From the NCBI RefSeq assembly GCF_001423295.1, contig NZ_LMNG01000030.1, forward strand, positions 212,507-276,506: a stretch of 64,000 bases of DNA, written 5' to 3'. How positions within the stretch are numbered: the stretch's first letter is position 1; every line of letters begins with the position of its first letter. Shown one piece after another: positions 47,935 to 56,561 of the stretch. The position numbers were made by a program, and so were the translations under genes. Under the pieces are notes generated by a model, which searched no databases, was not told the origin of the DNA, and saw only the letters and a list, made by a program, of their open reading frames with translations. This stretch comes from Methylobacterium sp. Leaf112 (lineage in GTDB: Bacteria; Pseudomonadota; Alphaproteobacteria; Rhizobiales; Beijerinckiaceae).

Positions 47935-49844
47935 CGCGGCGCCCCGGTCTTGGCGGCCAGGGCCTCGTCGTACCACCAGGTGCTCGGAAAACCCGAGCTG
48001 CCGTAGGTCGGCAGGACCTTGGGCCGGGCGAAGCGGTTCCAGCGGATCGTCCGTGAGACGTTGGAGGCCCATTGCGGCACTACGTAATCGTGGGCGAGCA
48101 GCACCCGGTCGAGGGCGTGGGTGGCGGCCAGCACGCCCGGCCGGTCCTTTGCGTAGATCACCCGGTCGATGAGGGCGTCGATGCCCGCATCCTTGATGCC
48201 GATGAGGTTGCGCGAGCCTTCCTTGCCGGCGGCGGCCGAACCCCAGTACTCGCGTTGCTCGTTGCCGGGCGAGAGGGATTCCGGCCACGACGACGTGGTG
48301 ATGTCGAAGTCGAAGGCGCGCAGTCGGTTCTGGTACTGCGCCTGGTCGATGACCCGCAGGTTGCTCTGGATCCCGATGAGCTTGAGCTGGGCCGCGAAGG
48401 GCAGCACCACGCGCTCGAACACGCTCTGGAACTCGAGGAACTCGACGGTCAGCGGCTCGCCCGTCTTGGCGTCGACCATCTGGCCGCCACGCAGTTCGTA
48501 GCCGGCCTCCTTGAGGAGGCGCACGGCCTCGCGAAGGTTGGCGCGCACGGAATCCGGCGTGCCGGCCACGGGGTTGGTGTAGGGGGTGGTGAAGACGGAG
48601 GCCGGGACCTTGTCGCGCACGCTCTCCAGGATCGCCAGTTCCTCGCCCTGCGGCAGGCCGGAGGACGCCAGTTCCGAGCCGTAGAAATACGAGTCGATGC
48701 GCTTGTAAAGGCCGAAGAACAGCGACCGGTTCATCTCCTCGAAGTTCATGGCGAGGTTGAAGGCCCGGCGCACCCGCGGATCGGCGAACTTGGCGCGCCG
48801 CGTGTTGAAGGCGAAAGCCTGCATGTTGCCGTTGCCGCGATCCGGGAACTCCTCCTTGACGAGGCGGCCGTCCTTCACGGCCGGGAAATCGTCGTAGGCG
48901 GTGGCCCAGTTGCGGGCGATGTTCTCGGCGCGGAAGTCGTAGAGGTCGCCCTTCAGGGCTTCGATCTGCACGGTGGCATCGCGAAAGTACTCGAACCGCA
49001 TGGTGCCGAAATTGTTGCGCCCGGCGTTCACGGGCAGATCCTTGCCCCAGTAATCGGCCACGCGCTCGTAGGTGGCGCTGCGGCCCGGCTCGAACTTCGC
49101 GAGCCGATAAGGGCCGGACCCCAGCGGTATCTCCAGGGTCGTCTGCGTCACGTCGCGGGCTCTGCCCTGCGTGTCCGTTCCCGTCCACCAGTGCTTCGGC
49201 AGGACGCGCAGCTGCCCGATCACCTGGGGCAGTTCGCGGTTGCCGGCTTCGGCGAAGCTGAACGTCACCTCGCGCGGTCCCGTGACCTCGGCCTTGGTGA
49301 CGTTGTGGTAGTAGGCCGCGAGCGAGGGGCTGTTCTCCTTCTGCACGGTGAAGGACCACACCACGTCCTCGGGGGTGATCGGCCGGCCGTCGTGCCAGCG
49401 CGCGCCCTCGCGTAGGCGATAGGTCACGGCGGAGAGGTCGTCGGCCAGCCTGAGCCCCTCGGCGAGGAGTCCGTAGGACGAGAACGGCTCGTCGGCCGAT
49501 TCCGTCGTCAGGGTATCGTAGAGCTGGGCGATGCCGTTCTCGAGGTCGCCCTTGCGGCCTGCCACGACGATGTTGAAGTTGTCGAAGCCGCCCTGCGCCC
49601 CAAGGCGCACGAGGCCGCCCTTGGGCGCGGCCGGGTCGGCGTAGTCGAAATGCTTGAAGTCGGCCGGGTACTTCGGCTCGCCCATGAGGGTGACGGCGTG
49701 GCGCCAGTCGCCCGACGGCGCATTGGCGACCGGCATGCCGGCGACGGGATCGGGTGCGGCAGAGGCCGAAGTGATGGCGCAGAGGGTCATGGCGCAGACC
49801 GACACGGCGGCGGCGAAACAACGTCCGATCAGGGCTTGTCGCAT
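47931..49844 (-). CDS. yejA: Extracellular solute-binding protein 1, YejA-like
   Basis: A 637-residue periplasmic peptide-binding protein. The Sec signal peptide (CFAAAVSVCAMTLCAITSASA) ends near residue 31. YejA hallmarks are GEPKYPADFKHFDYADPAAP (split as YPADFKHFDY and DPAAPKGG), RLGAQGGFDNFN and TYRLREGARWHDGRPITPED. In E. coli the YejABEF system imports peptide-nucleotide antibiotics such as microcin C and other oligopeptides. The start at 49844 is ATG; a GTG one codon upstream is an alternative. It is about 39% to 45% alike in layout to the next gene by eye, not computed. First gene of the cluster. Confidence 0.9.
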   Translation of the reverse strand: MRQALIGRCFAAAVSVCAMTLCAITSASAAPDPVAGMPVANAPSGDWRHAVTLMGEPKYPADFKHFDYADPAAPKGGLVRLGAQGGFDNFNIVVAGRKGDLENGIAQLYDTLTTESADEPFSSYGLLAEGLRLADDLSAVTYRLREGARWHDGRPITPEDVVWSFTVQKENSPSLAAYYHNVTKAEVTGPREVTFSFAEAGNRELPQVIGQLRVLPKHWWTGTDTQGRARDVTQTTLEIPLGSGPYRLAKFEPGRSATYERVADYWGKDLPVNAGRNNFGTMRFEYFRDATVQIEALKGDLYDFRAENIARNWATAYDDFPAVKDGRLVKEEFPDRGNGNMQAFAFNTRRAKFADPRVRRAFNLAMNFEEMNRSLFFGLYKRIDSYFYGSELASSGLPQGEELAILESVRDKVPASVFTTPYTNPVAGTPDSVRANLREAVRLLKEAGYELRGGQMVDAKTGEPLTVEFLEFQSVFERVVLPFAAQLKLIGIQSNLRVIDQAQYQNRLRAFDFDITTSSWPESLSPGNEQREYWGSAAAGKEGSRNLIGIKDAGIDALIDRVIYAKDRPGVLAATHALDRVLLAHDYVVPQWASNVSRTIRWNRFARPKVLPTYGSSGFPSTWWYDEALAAKTGAPR

Positions 49845-50032
49845 CACGATGGGGCGCTCTTTTCGATTTCGACGGCATCCTCGCGGGCCGTCCGCACGAC
49901 TACCGCAAGGGCCGTTCTAGGACGGACGGAGGGGACACGCCAAGCGGCCCCATTCGCGCAGGACGAAGGGTCCGCATGCGCGCGGGACGCCCGACGCGTC
50001 CTGGCGCGGGCGTCGTCGCGGGCCTTCGAACG

Positions 50033-50060
50033 AAAAAAGGCCGGGACTGAGCCCGGCCTT
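50033..50060 (-). terminator. Rho-independent terminator of the cytochrome c gene
   Basis: A 9-bp stem (AAGGCCGGG against CCCGGCCTT, minus strand) with a six-base loop is followed by T6 on the minus strand (A6 at 50033-50038 on the plus strand). It lies 27 bp beyond the cytochrome stop codon. Confidence 0.8.
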
Positions 50061-50086
50061 CACGATCGTGACAGTGCTGGCGCGAC

Positions 50087-50875
50087 CTACTCGGCTGGCT
50101 TCTCGGCGGGAGCCGGAGGCGCGGGCGGAGTGGGCGGCTTCTCGGGCGCCGCCGGGGGGGCAGGCGGCGCTTCGGCCGGGGGAGCAGGAGGGGCGGGCGG
50201 CTTCTCGGCCGGAGCTGCGGCCGGGGCCGGCTTGGCCTCCGCGGGCTTGGCAGCGTCAGGCTTGACAGCGTCAGGCTTGGCTTCGGCGGGCTTCGCCGCA
50301 TCGGGCTTGGCTTCCGCCGGCTTGGCCTCGGCCTTCTTCTCCGCCGCCGGCAGGGGCGCCGGGGTATCGGCGAGGGTACGCAGATACGCGATAACGTCGG
50401 CGCGCTCGGCGGGCGAGGTGATGCCGGCGAACGCCATCTTGGTGCCGGCGGCGTAGCCCTTCGGGCTCGTCAGGAAGTGGTCGAGGTCGTCGTAGGTCCA
50501 GGTGCCGCCCTTCTCCTTGAGGGCGGCCGAATACTCGAACCCGCTCTCATGGGCCTTCTGGCGCTCGACGACGCCCCAGAGGTGCGGGCCGACCTTGTTG
50601 GGGCCGCCCTTGTCGAAGCTGTGGCACGAGGCGCACTTCTTGGCCGCCGACTGGCCCTTGTCGGCGCTGGCGCTGGCGAGCCGGATCGGCAGGGGCTCGG
50701 CCTTCGCCTCGGGGGCGCCACCGGCGGCCTTCGCCTGGGGCTCCGGCAGGGCGTAACCCGCGGCCCCGGCGGGCTTGGGGTGGTAGATCAGCTCGGCGAC
50801 GAACCCGGACCCTACGGCGAACAGGAGTGCGCCGAGCGCAGCACCCGCGACCTTGTTCAGCTCGAAAGAGTCCAT
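50087..50875 (-). CDS. cycM: Membrane-anchored cytochrome c, CycM-like, with long Pro/Ala/Lys tail
   Basis: A 262-residue protein. One N-terminal helix (VAGAALGALLFAVGSGFVAELI, residues 9-30) anchors it in the membrane. After a ~40-residue linker comes a class I cytochrome c domain with the heme site Cys81-Ala-Ser-Cys84-His85 and Met147 (GTKMAFAGI) as sixth ligand. In Bradyrhizobium CycM carries electrons to the aa3 oxidase; the same role is likely here. After residue ~168 a tail of about 90 residues consists of KPAEAKPDA-like repeats and PPAPPAPP runs, which is longer than in standard CycM. The ATG at 50875 gives a normal N-terminus. Confidence 0.9.
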   Translation of the reverse strand: MDSFELNKVAGAALGALLFAVGSGFVAELIYHPKPAGAAGYALPEPQAKAAGGAPEAKAEPLPIRLASASADKGQSAAKKCASCHSFDKGGPNKVGPHLWGVVERQKAHESGFEYSAALKEKGGTWTYDDLDHFLTSPKGYAAGTKMAFAGITSPAERADVIAYLRTLADTPAPLPAAEKKAEAKPAEAKPDAAKPAEAKPDAVKPDAAKPAEAKPAPAAAPAEKPPAPPAPPAEAPPAPPAAPEKPPTPPAPPAPAEKPAE

Positions 50876-51176
50876 TCTCGACAACTCCGATGCGTCCGGC
50901 TGGGCGCGCTTGCGGGCGGGTCCGGACACGGGGATGTGTCGGACTTTGGAAACAGTCGAGGGTGCTTAGCCGCTGGAGCCCGATCTTGACAATGGCGCGC
51001 GGCGACGCCGCGTAGTCGCAGAGGCCGATCCGTCACCGGTGTGGCCCCCGGGGATCGCCCCCGGTGCATGACAACACCCCACCCCGCTGATAAGCGACGG
51101 GCTTCGAACGCGCCGGGAACGGACGTTTTCGAAGTCAGAGATCCTCGGCAGCCAGCCGAAGCGATGGGCGAAAAGA
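50876..51176. other. Gene-free divergent region between cycM and kdsB
   Basis: No convincing gene lies in these 301 bp. It holds the minus-strand promoter candidate at 50964-50992 and an overlapping TTGACA on the plus strand with a weak CGCGTA 17 bp on. CCGGGG and CCCCGG near 51048-51064 can form a small hairpin in the kdsB leader. Confidence 0.5.
50964..50992 (-). promoter_or_regulatory. Promoter candidate of the cytochrome c gene
   Basis: On the minus strand TTGTCA (50987-50992) is followed 17 bp later by CTAAGC (50964-50969), a good match to alphaproteobacterial housekeeping promoters. It lies 89 bp before the cytochrome start codon. A TTGACA hexamer on the plus strand overlaps its -35 and could belong to a divergent kdsB promoter. 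Confidence 0.45.
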
Positions 51177-51920
51177 ATGTCCGATCCCCTCGTGCTCATC
51201 CCCGCCCGCCTCGCCGCGACCCGCCTTCCGGACAAACCGCTCCTGGATCTCTGCGGCGCGCCGATGATCGTCCATGTCTGGCGCCGGGCCGTCGAGGCCG
51301 GAATCGGCCCCGTGGTGGTGGCGACCGATACCACGGCCATCCGCGACGTGATCGAGGCGGAGGGGGGCATCGCGGTGATGACCCGAGCCGACCACCCCAC
51401 GGGCTCGGACCGCCTCGCCGAGGCCCTGGAGATCATCGATCCGCAGGGCAACCACACCATCGTCGTCAACGTCCAGGGCGACCTGCCGACCATCGATCCC
51501 GCCATCATCGGTGCCGCGATCCTGCCGCTCGCCGACAAGGCCGTCGACATCGCCACCCTGTGCGCCGTGATCACCGACGCGGCGGAGCGCGACGATCCCA
51601 ACGTGGTCAAGCTCGTCGGCCATCCCGTCGGCGAGAACCGCCTGCGCGCGCTCTATTTCACCCGGGCGCGGGCGCCGTGGGGGGAGGGGCCGCATTACCA
51701 CCACATCGGCCTCTACGCGTATCGCCGCCGTGCGCTGGCGCGTTTCATGGCCCTGCCGCCCGGCACCCTCGAAACCCGCGAGAAGCTGGAGCAGCTGCGC
51801 GCCCTGGAAGCCGGCCTGCGCATCGACGCCATGATCGTCGACGACCTGCCTCTCGGCGTCGATACCCCCGCCGACCTGGAGCGGGCGCGCGCCGTCCTCT
51901 CGGCCCGGCGCCTGAACTGA
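51177..51920 (+). CDS. kdsB: 3-deoxy-manno-octulosonate cytidylyltransferase
   Basis: A 247-residue enzyme that activates Kdo with CTP for lipopolysaccharide core synthesis. The nucleotide-binding start ([20 protein letters not shown]), a [10 protein letters not shown] motif and [11 protein letters not shown] with the metal-binding Asp are diagnostic; [13 protein letters not shown] and [11 protein letters not shown] follow as expected. The ATG at 51177 gives the usual N-terminus. It lies 24 bp before pheA on the same strand. Confidence 0.96.
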   Translation: MSDPLVLIPARLAATRLPDKPLLDLCGAPMIVHVWRRAVEAGIGPVVVATDTTAIRDVIEAEGGIAVMTRADHPTGSDRLAEALEIIDPQGNHTIVVNVQGDLPTIDPAIIGAAILPLADKAVDIATLCAVITDAAERDDPNVVKLVGHPVGENRLRALYFTRARAPWGEGPHYHHIGLYAYRRRALARFMALPPGTLETREKLEQLRALEAGLRIDAMIVDDLPLGVDTPADLERARAVLSARRLN

Positions 51921-51944
51921 ACCGTTGGACGCGAAAAGATTCCG

Positions 51945-52802
51945 ATGCCCCACCGCACCATCTCATACCAGGGCGAGCCCGGCGCCAACTCGCACATCCT
52001 CTGCGCCCAGGCCTACCCGGACTGGACGCCGCTGCCGTGCCCGACCTTCGAGGACGCCTTCGCGGCGGTGAACGAGGGCCGGGCCGCCCGGGCGATGATC
52101 CCCATCGAGAACTCCATCGCGGGCCGGGTCGCCGACATCCACCACCTCATCCCGACGGCGCGCCTCCACATCGTCGCCGAGCACTTCCTGCCGATCCACT
52201 TCCAACTGATGGTGCTGCCGGGGACCGAGGTGGGGACGCTCAAGTCCGTCCACAGCCACGTCCATGCGCTCGGCCAGTGCCGCAAGATCATCCGGCGCCT
52301 CGGGCTCCGCGCCGTGGTGGCGGGCGACACGGCGGGCGCCGCCCGTGAGGTGGCGGAGACCCGCGACCCGAGCCGGGGTGCCCTGGCGCCGGCGCTGGCG
52401 GCCGAAGTCTACGGCCTCGAGATCGTCGCCCGCGATGTCGAGGACGAGAGCCACAACACCACCCGCTTCGTGGTGTTCGCCCCCGAGGCCGAGCCCCTCG
52501 CGGCGGAGGCCGGTCCGGCGGTGACGAGCTTCATCTTCCGGGTGCGCAACATCCCGGCCGCCCTCTACAAGGCACTCGGGGGCTTCGCCACCAACGGCGT
52601 CAACATGTCGAAGCTCGAGAGCTACATGGTCGAGGGCCAGTTCTCGGCGACCCAGTTCTACGCCGAGGTCGACGGCCACCCCGACGAGCCCGGCCTCGCC
52701 CGGGCCCTTGAAGAACTTGCCTACTTCTCGCGAGAAGTGCGGATCATCGGCACCTATCCGGCCGATCCCTATCGCGAGGTCAGCCGCCTGGCGGCGGAAT
52801 AG
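51945..52802 (+). CDS. pheA: Prephenate dehydratase
   Basis: A 285-residue monofunctional enzyme of phenylalanine synthesis that converts prephenate to phenylpyruvate. The catalytic domain begins with ISYQGEPGANSHILC and includes IPIENSIAGRVADIHHL. The typical active-site Thr-Arg-Phe appears in HNTTRFVVFA. The C-terminal ACT domain (SFIFRVRNIPAALYKALGG, then NMSKLESYMVEGQ) is the phenylalanine feedback site; it carries the ESYM variant of the usual ESRP. It follows kdsB by 24 bp and may be co-transcribed with it. Confidence 0.96.
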   Translation: MPHRTISYQGEPGANSHILCAQAYPDWTPLPCPTFEDAFAAVNEGRAARAMIPIENSIAGRVADIHHLIPTARLHIVAEHFLPIHFQLMVLPGTEVGTLKSVHSHVHALGQCRKIIRRLGLRAVVAGDTAGAAREVAETRDPSRGALAPALAAEVYGLEIVARDVEDESHNTTRFVVFAPEAEPLAAEAGPAVTSFIFRVRNIPAALYKALGGFATNGVNMSKLESYMVEGQFSATQFYAEVDGHPDEPGLARALEELAYFSREVRIIGTYPADPYREVSRLAAE

Positions 52803-52806
52803 GGCC

Positions 52807-53193
52807 TTGAGCGAACGCGACGCAGCGAGCCGGATCGTGAGCGGGATACCCGAGACTGACGACACGACCCCCTGCCTGTTCGAAATCCATCATGGATCGA
52901 CCGTGCTTCGGGTCGCCGACGATTGGAGCGGGCACGTTCTGATCGAGCGGATCTACAACGGCCTGCGCGAAGCGCGGCGATCCCGCGACGTCGGGCATAC
53001 GGTCCCGACGGCACCGACGCCCGGCAGCGAGGCCGAGAACCTCACGGTCGAGGCCGCCCTGTTCCACGGCTTCCGGCCGATCGACGGCACCGCGGATTAT
53101 CGCGCGAGCGCGCAGCAGATCGTCGCCCTGGTGCATGCGGCGCGGGAGCAGGGTCGGATGGATGTGCTGCAGACAAGGGAACCGAACGACTGA
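52807..53193 (+). CDS. Small unknown protein downstream of pheA
   Basis: A protein of about 128 residues, probably started at TTG 52807 four bases after the pheA stop; a GTG at 52837 is an alternative. It has a central beta-rich segment (CLFEIHHGSTVLRVADDW) and a C-terminal helix (YRASAQQIVALVHAAREQGR), with an acidic linker. No signal peptide or membrane segment is seen. I do not recognise the family. It is probably translated from the kdsB-pheA transcript. Confidence 0.5.
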   Translation: MSERDAASRIVSGIPETDDTTPCLFEIHHGSTVLRVADDWSGHVLIERIYNGLREARRSRDVGHTVPTAPTPGSEAENLTVEAALFHGFRPIDGTADYRASAQQIVALVHAAREQGRMDVLQTREPND

Positions 53194-53196
53194 TCC

Positions 53197-53215
53197 GACC
53201 CGACAGGGTCGGGTC
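53197..53215. terminator. Possible bidirectional terminator before the SleB-like gene
   Basis: GACCCGAC, loop AGG and GTCGGGTC form a perfect 8-bp stem in the short gap between convergent genes. There is no T-tract, so strength is uncertain. Confidence 0.4.
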
Positions 53216-53220
53216 AGGCC

Positions 53221-53931
53221 CTAGCCGCCCCGGCTCGCGCTGCTCAGCCCCGCGGTCCGACAGATGTCCTTGGCGGGTTCGTTGAGGATGGTCTGAGCCG
53301 CCGGCACATCGCGCTCGGCATCGGCCATGCGCGCCTGGATCGGCGAAGCCGCGGGGGCCGCGGGGGCCGCAGCGGCGTACGCCATGGCGGTGGTGGGCAT
53401 GCTCGGGCCCGTCGGTGCCGGGGCGCCCGGCTTGCGCTTCTCGTAGAACGCGTTGCCGCCGGCCACCGCCACGTAATGCATGTTGTTGTAGGGGAAGCGC
53501 AGGCCAGCCGTGTGGAAATGCATGGCCCGGCCGACCTTGGGGTGGCGCTGCCCGGCCAGCACCGCGTCGGTCACGTCGGCGACGCGCTGGAGATCCTTGG
53601 CCTCCATCGACTTGGTGAGCACGCCCGGGGCGAATTGCCGGGGCTGACCGACCACCGAGCAGATGCCGCTGCCCTGAGGCGCCGACTGCACCCGGTTCAT
53701 CACCACGGTGCCGACGGCCAGGAGGCCGTCGCGGTCGCTGCGGTTCGATTCGAAGTACATGGCGCGCCCGAGGCAGTCGCGCTCCTCGTCCGTGGCGGCG
53801 ACGGGCTGGGCCATGGCGAGGCTGCCCGTGTTCTGGCCCGGGATCAGGGTGGAATTGCAGGCCCCGAGGGCGGGAATCACCACGATCAAGCCGAGGAGAG
53901 AACCCGTTTTCGTCGCCCACGAACCCTGCAT
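53221..53931 (-). CDS. Cell wall hydrolase, SleB/CwlJ family, probable lipoprotein
   Basis: A 236-residue protein. The N-terminus has a lipoprotein signal ending in LGAC (VVIPALGACNS), which would anchor it to the membrane by lipidated Cys. The SleB hydrolase domain follows: DCLGRAMYFESNRSDRDG with the catalytic Glu, VGTVVMNRVQS and QFAPGVL. These enzymes cleave peptidoglycan. The C-terminal ~60 residues are Ala/Pro-rich. The ATG at 53931 is used because GGAG lies 9 bases upstream; ATG 53946 would add five residues. It sits 92 bp from the next gene on the same strand. Confidence 0.87.
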   Translation of the reverse strand: MQGSWATKTGSLLGLIVVIPALGACNSTLIPGQNTGSLAMAQPVAATDEERDCLGRAMYFESNRSDRDGLLAVGTVVMNRVQSAPQGSGICSVVGQPRQFAPGVLTKSMEAKDLQRVADVTDAVLAGQRHPKVGRAMHFHTAGLRFPYNNMHYVAVAGGNAFYEKRKPGAPAPTGPSMPTTAMAYAAAAPAAPAASPIQARMADAERDVPAAQTILNEPAKDICRTAGLSSASRGG

Positions 53932-54037
53932 GCCGTCTCGCTCCATCGTGATTTCCGTCGCCGGGGCGCAGGCCCCTGACGATCCGCGACGGCCAGGCTT
54001 GGCCGCCATTCGGGTCTTTTTCGGGCAGGACCCGGGC

Positions 54038-54526
54038 TCAGGCGGCTTTCGGACGGGCCGCGTTCGCCATCGCCGGGGACTGTGCCGTATCGGCCTCACC
54101 CGCGACCACGACGGGGGCGGGGACGGCGGGGAATTCGAGGACGCGCAGGAGTGGGGCGGGGGTCGCATCCGCCGAAACCGCGGGCTTCGACGCGATCTCG
54201 CCGGCCTCGGTCTCAGCCGCCACGATCTCGGACTGAGGCACGGGCGCCGGGCGCGATTGGGCGAACAGGGCCGCCCCCGCCTTGGGTCCGGCAGCCTTGA
54301 TCAGGGTGGCCTCGCCGCAGGTGCCGGCCATGCGCTGACCGAGGTCGAGGAGGCGTTCGCGCTCGACGCAATAGGCCGCCACCCGGGCGCGGGCATATTC
54401 GGGCATGCCGGCGATGAGCGCATCGAGCTCCGCCCCACGCGCCCGATACAGGGTCGTGATGAGTTCGACGGGGATCGGGTACTTCGCCAGGGTCGGCGTG
54501 GTCGGCCGGAGGGGAGAGGCTGCCAT
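54038..54526 (-). CDS. Unknown Ala/Pro-rich protein
   Basis: A 162-residue protein without a signal peptide. The first ~70 residues are helical with conserved-looking VELITTLYRARGAELDALI and YARARVAAYCVERERLLDLG segments. The remaining ~90 residues are low-complexity Ala/Pro/Glu sequence. The ATG at 54526 is used; a GTG at 54541 is possible. I do not recognise a family. Confidence 0.6.
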   Translation of the reverse strand: MAASPLRPTTPTLAKYPIPVELITTLYRARGAELDALIAGMPEYARARVAAYCVERERLLDLGQRMAGTCGEATLIKAAGPKAGAALFAQSRPAPVPQSEIVAAETEAGEIASKPAVSADATPAPLLRVLEFPAVPAPVVVAGEADTAQSPAMANAARPKAA

Positions 54527-54599
54527 CGCGGGTCTCGTCACTGTGCGGAAGCATCAGTTCGGCCCGGTTTGGTTAACGGGGGGTTACCGGGCCGGGCGG

Positions 54600-55325
54600 C
54601 TATTCCCGCTTGATCAGCCGGTCGACCACGAGATCCGACCAGAACCCAGGCCGAAACTCACGCTTCAGGGCCTCCGGGTCGTAGACCGTCTCGACCCACG
54701 TGAGGAAGTCGAGGCCGCGGGCCTCGCCCTCGCGAAGGTAGAGGTCGAAGAATGCATCGAGGATGCCGGTCTTGGCGAAGCGGAAATGGCCGTAGCGGGC
54801 CGAGAGCTGGCCCATGGCCTCCGCGACGGGCCGGCTCTCGTGCAGGATGAGGTAGAGCACCGCCCCCATGCCGGCCCGGTCGGCGCCCGACTTGCAGTGC
54901 ATCATCGCCGGATATTCGACGCCGGCGAAGAAATCCTTGGCGGCCAGGATCGTCTCGCGGGACGGCGCCTCGCGCGAGCGCAGGACGAACTCCACGAGGG
55001 TCAGGCCCTGGCGGGCACAGGCCTCGCGCTGGAGCGGCCAGGACCCGTGCTCGCGCCCGCCGCGCAGGGAAATCACCGTGCGGACGCCCTGGCGCTTGAA
55101 CCAGGCGAGCTGGTGCGGCGTCGGCTGGGCCGAGCGCCACAGCTTGCCCTGTCCCACCCGGTGCCGGTTGAGGTAGGCCAACCGGAACACGCCGTGATCG
55201 ACGAGGAGCATGTTGGCCCACGCCTTCGCCCGCGAGACCGGCCCGGCGATGGGCTTCTCGAACCGGGCGATGCGCGCCATGCGCCGCGCGTAGCGGGTCT
55301 CGGGCTTGAGGAAGCGCTTGAACAC
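54600..55325 (-). CDS. Protein tyrosine/dual-specificity phosphatase-like protein
   Basis: A 241-residue protein of the PTP superfamily. The signature HCKSGADRAG (Cys144 to Arg150, C-x5-R) is the catalytic loop, and RTVISLRGGREHG is the strand-loop typical of bacterial DSP-like phosphatases (PF22784/PTP-like). The N-terminal Arg-rich stretch (residues 1-30) may bind membranes or nucleic acid. Start at 55325 is ATG. It could act on phosphoproteins or phosphoinositides; the substrate is not visible. Confidence 0.85.
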   Translation of the reverse strand: MFKRFLKPETRYARRMARIARFEKPIAGPVSRAKAWANMLLVDHGVFRLAYLNRHRVGQGKLWRSAQPTPHQLAWFKRQGVRTVISLRGGREHGSWPLQREACARQGLTLVEFVLRSREAPSRETILAAKDFFAGVEYPAMMHCKSGADRAGMGAVLYLILHESRPVAEAMGQLSARYGHFRFAKTGILDAFFDLYLREGEARGLDFLTWVETVYDPEALKREFRPGFWSDLVVDRLIKRE

Positions 55326-55519
55326 GGGGCGGGGAACGTCGCGGCTCTACGGGGGAGGAGCCCCGGCATCTAACAGGCGCGCCCTGGCCCGGCAAACGGC
55401 GGGCCCCTCGGGACAAACGAGGTCGGCGCGACCCGGCATCGCCCTTGCCTTGTGTTCGCCCGGATCGTCATCTCCGATACCGATGCCTGATCGATCGACT
55501 TCGAGCGCGGGGACCCGTC

Positions 55520-56026
55520 ATGAGCACGAGCACCACCAGCATTCGCCGCGCCCGCCCCACCGACGCCGACCGCCTGTCGGACGTGTTCGAAGAAACCTGG
55601 CGCGAGGCCTATCGGGGCATCATCCCGGGTGTTTCCCTCGAGCGCATGATCGCCCGGCGCAGCGCGCAATGGTGGCTCGGCGCGGCCCAGCGCCGGCGTC
55701 CCCTCGTGGTGGTGGAGACCCGCGAGGGTGTGGTCGGCTACGCGGTCTACGGGCAGGCCAGGGGCCGGGGTCTCGGCACCGCGGGCGAGATCGACGAACT
55801 CTACATCCTGCCCGAGCATCAGGGGCTCGGCCTCGGCCGGCGGCTGTTTCGGGCCGTGCGCAACGACATGATGGATCACGGCCTCCACACCCTCGGGGTC
55901 TGGGCCCTTGCGGGCAACGACCGGGCGAAGGCGTTCTACCTCGGCCTCGGCGCCACGATCGTCGGGGACGCCAGCGACAGCATCGCCGGCTCGGTGCTGC
56001 CCAAGGTCGGCTACCGCTTCGCCTGA
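55520..56026 (+). CDS. GNAT acetyltransferase
   Basis: A 168-residue GNAT acetyltransferase. The acetyl-CoA binding motif is PEHQGLGLGRRLF, preceded by the strand IDELYILP; LGVWALAGNDRAKAFYLGLGA is typical of the C-terminal part, as in RimI-like proteins. The ATG at 55520 gives the usual N-terminus (IRRARPTDADRL). Substrate is unknown. It precedes a small membrane protein gene by about 70 bp. Confidence 0.88.
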   Translation: MSTSTTSIRRARPTDADRLSDVFEETWREAYRGIIPGVSLERMIARRSAQWWLGAAQRRRPLVVVETREGVVGYAVYGQARGRGLGTAGEIDELYILPEHQGLGLGRRLFRAVRNDMMDHGLHTLGVWALAGNDRAKAFYLGLGATIVGDASDSIAGSVLPKVGYRFA

Positions 56027-56095
56027 GGCCGGCTCGCCGAATCGTCATGGCCTCCCCATCTCATCCCTGTGGCCGACTGGCCGAGGGGAGAGCCG

Positions 56096-56419
56096 ATGAC
56101 CGCCAGCGGACACGAGACCGTCACCGCGAAGGACTGGGACGACCGGGTCGCGCGCCTGACGGAGAAGCTGCCCACGCGCCTGGGGGAGGCCCTCGATTGG
56201 CTGCGCGAGCCGTCGCGGCGCATCGTCCGGATCATCGCCGCTCTTCTGTTCATCCTCGGCGGTGTGTTCTCGATCCTGCCGGTACTCGGCCTGTGGATGC
56301 TGCCCGTCGGCCTCGCGCTGCTCAGCGAGGACATTCCCGGACTCAAGGTTCCCCTGGAGCGCAGCGCACGCTGGATCGTGGCGACGTGGGCGCGGGTGAG
56401 GGCGTCCTTCCGGCGCTAA
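56096..56419 (+). CDS. Small membrane protein, PGPGW-like
   Basis: A 107-residue protein with a central hydrophobic region of two helices (RIIAALLFILGGVFSILPVLG, then LWMLPVGLALLSEDIPG) and amphipathic flanks. The arrangement resembles the PGPGW family of putative transmembrane proteins. GAGGGGAGA lies 5 bases before the ATG at 56096, so that start is preferred over 56069. Function unknown. Confidence 0.65.
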   Translation: MTASGHETVTAKDWDDRVARLTEKLPTRLGEALDWLREPSRRIVRIIAALLFILGGVFSILPVLGLWMLPVGLALLSEDIPGLKVPLERSARWIVATWARVRASFRR

Positions 56420-56561
56420 GCCCGCGCGCCCGGGCGGAGGCGTGATAATCCCCGCCAAACGTAGCCGGGCGACCGGGCCGGAGATTTCCTTGAGGCGGCA
56501 ACGGCTTTAAGAGACGCCCGGAGAGGCCTCTGCGGCCCGAAGTGCACGGGAGAAACAGCCC

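Noticed and set aside
51048..51064. Riboswitch or attenuator in the kdsB leader
   Set aside because: Only a small 6-bp hairpin is seen, with no conserved riboswitch core or leader peptide.
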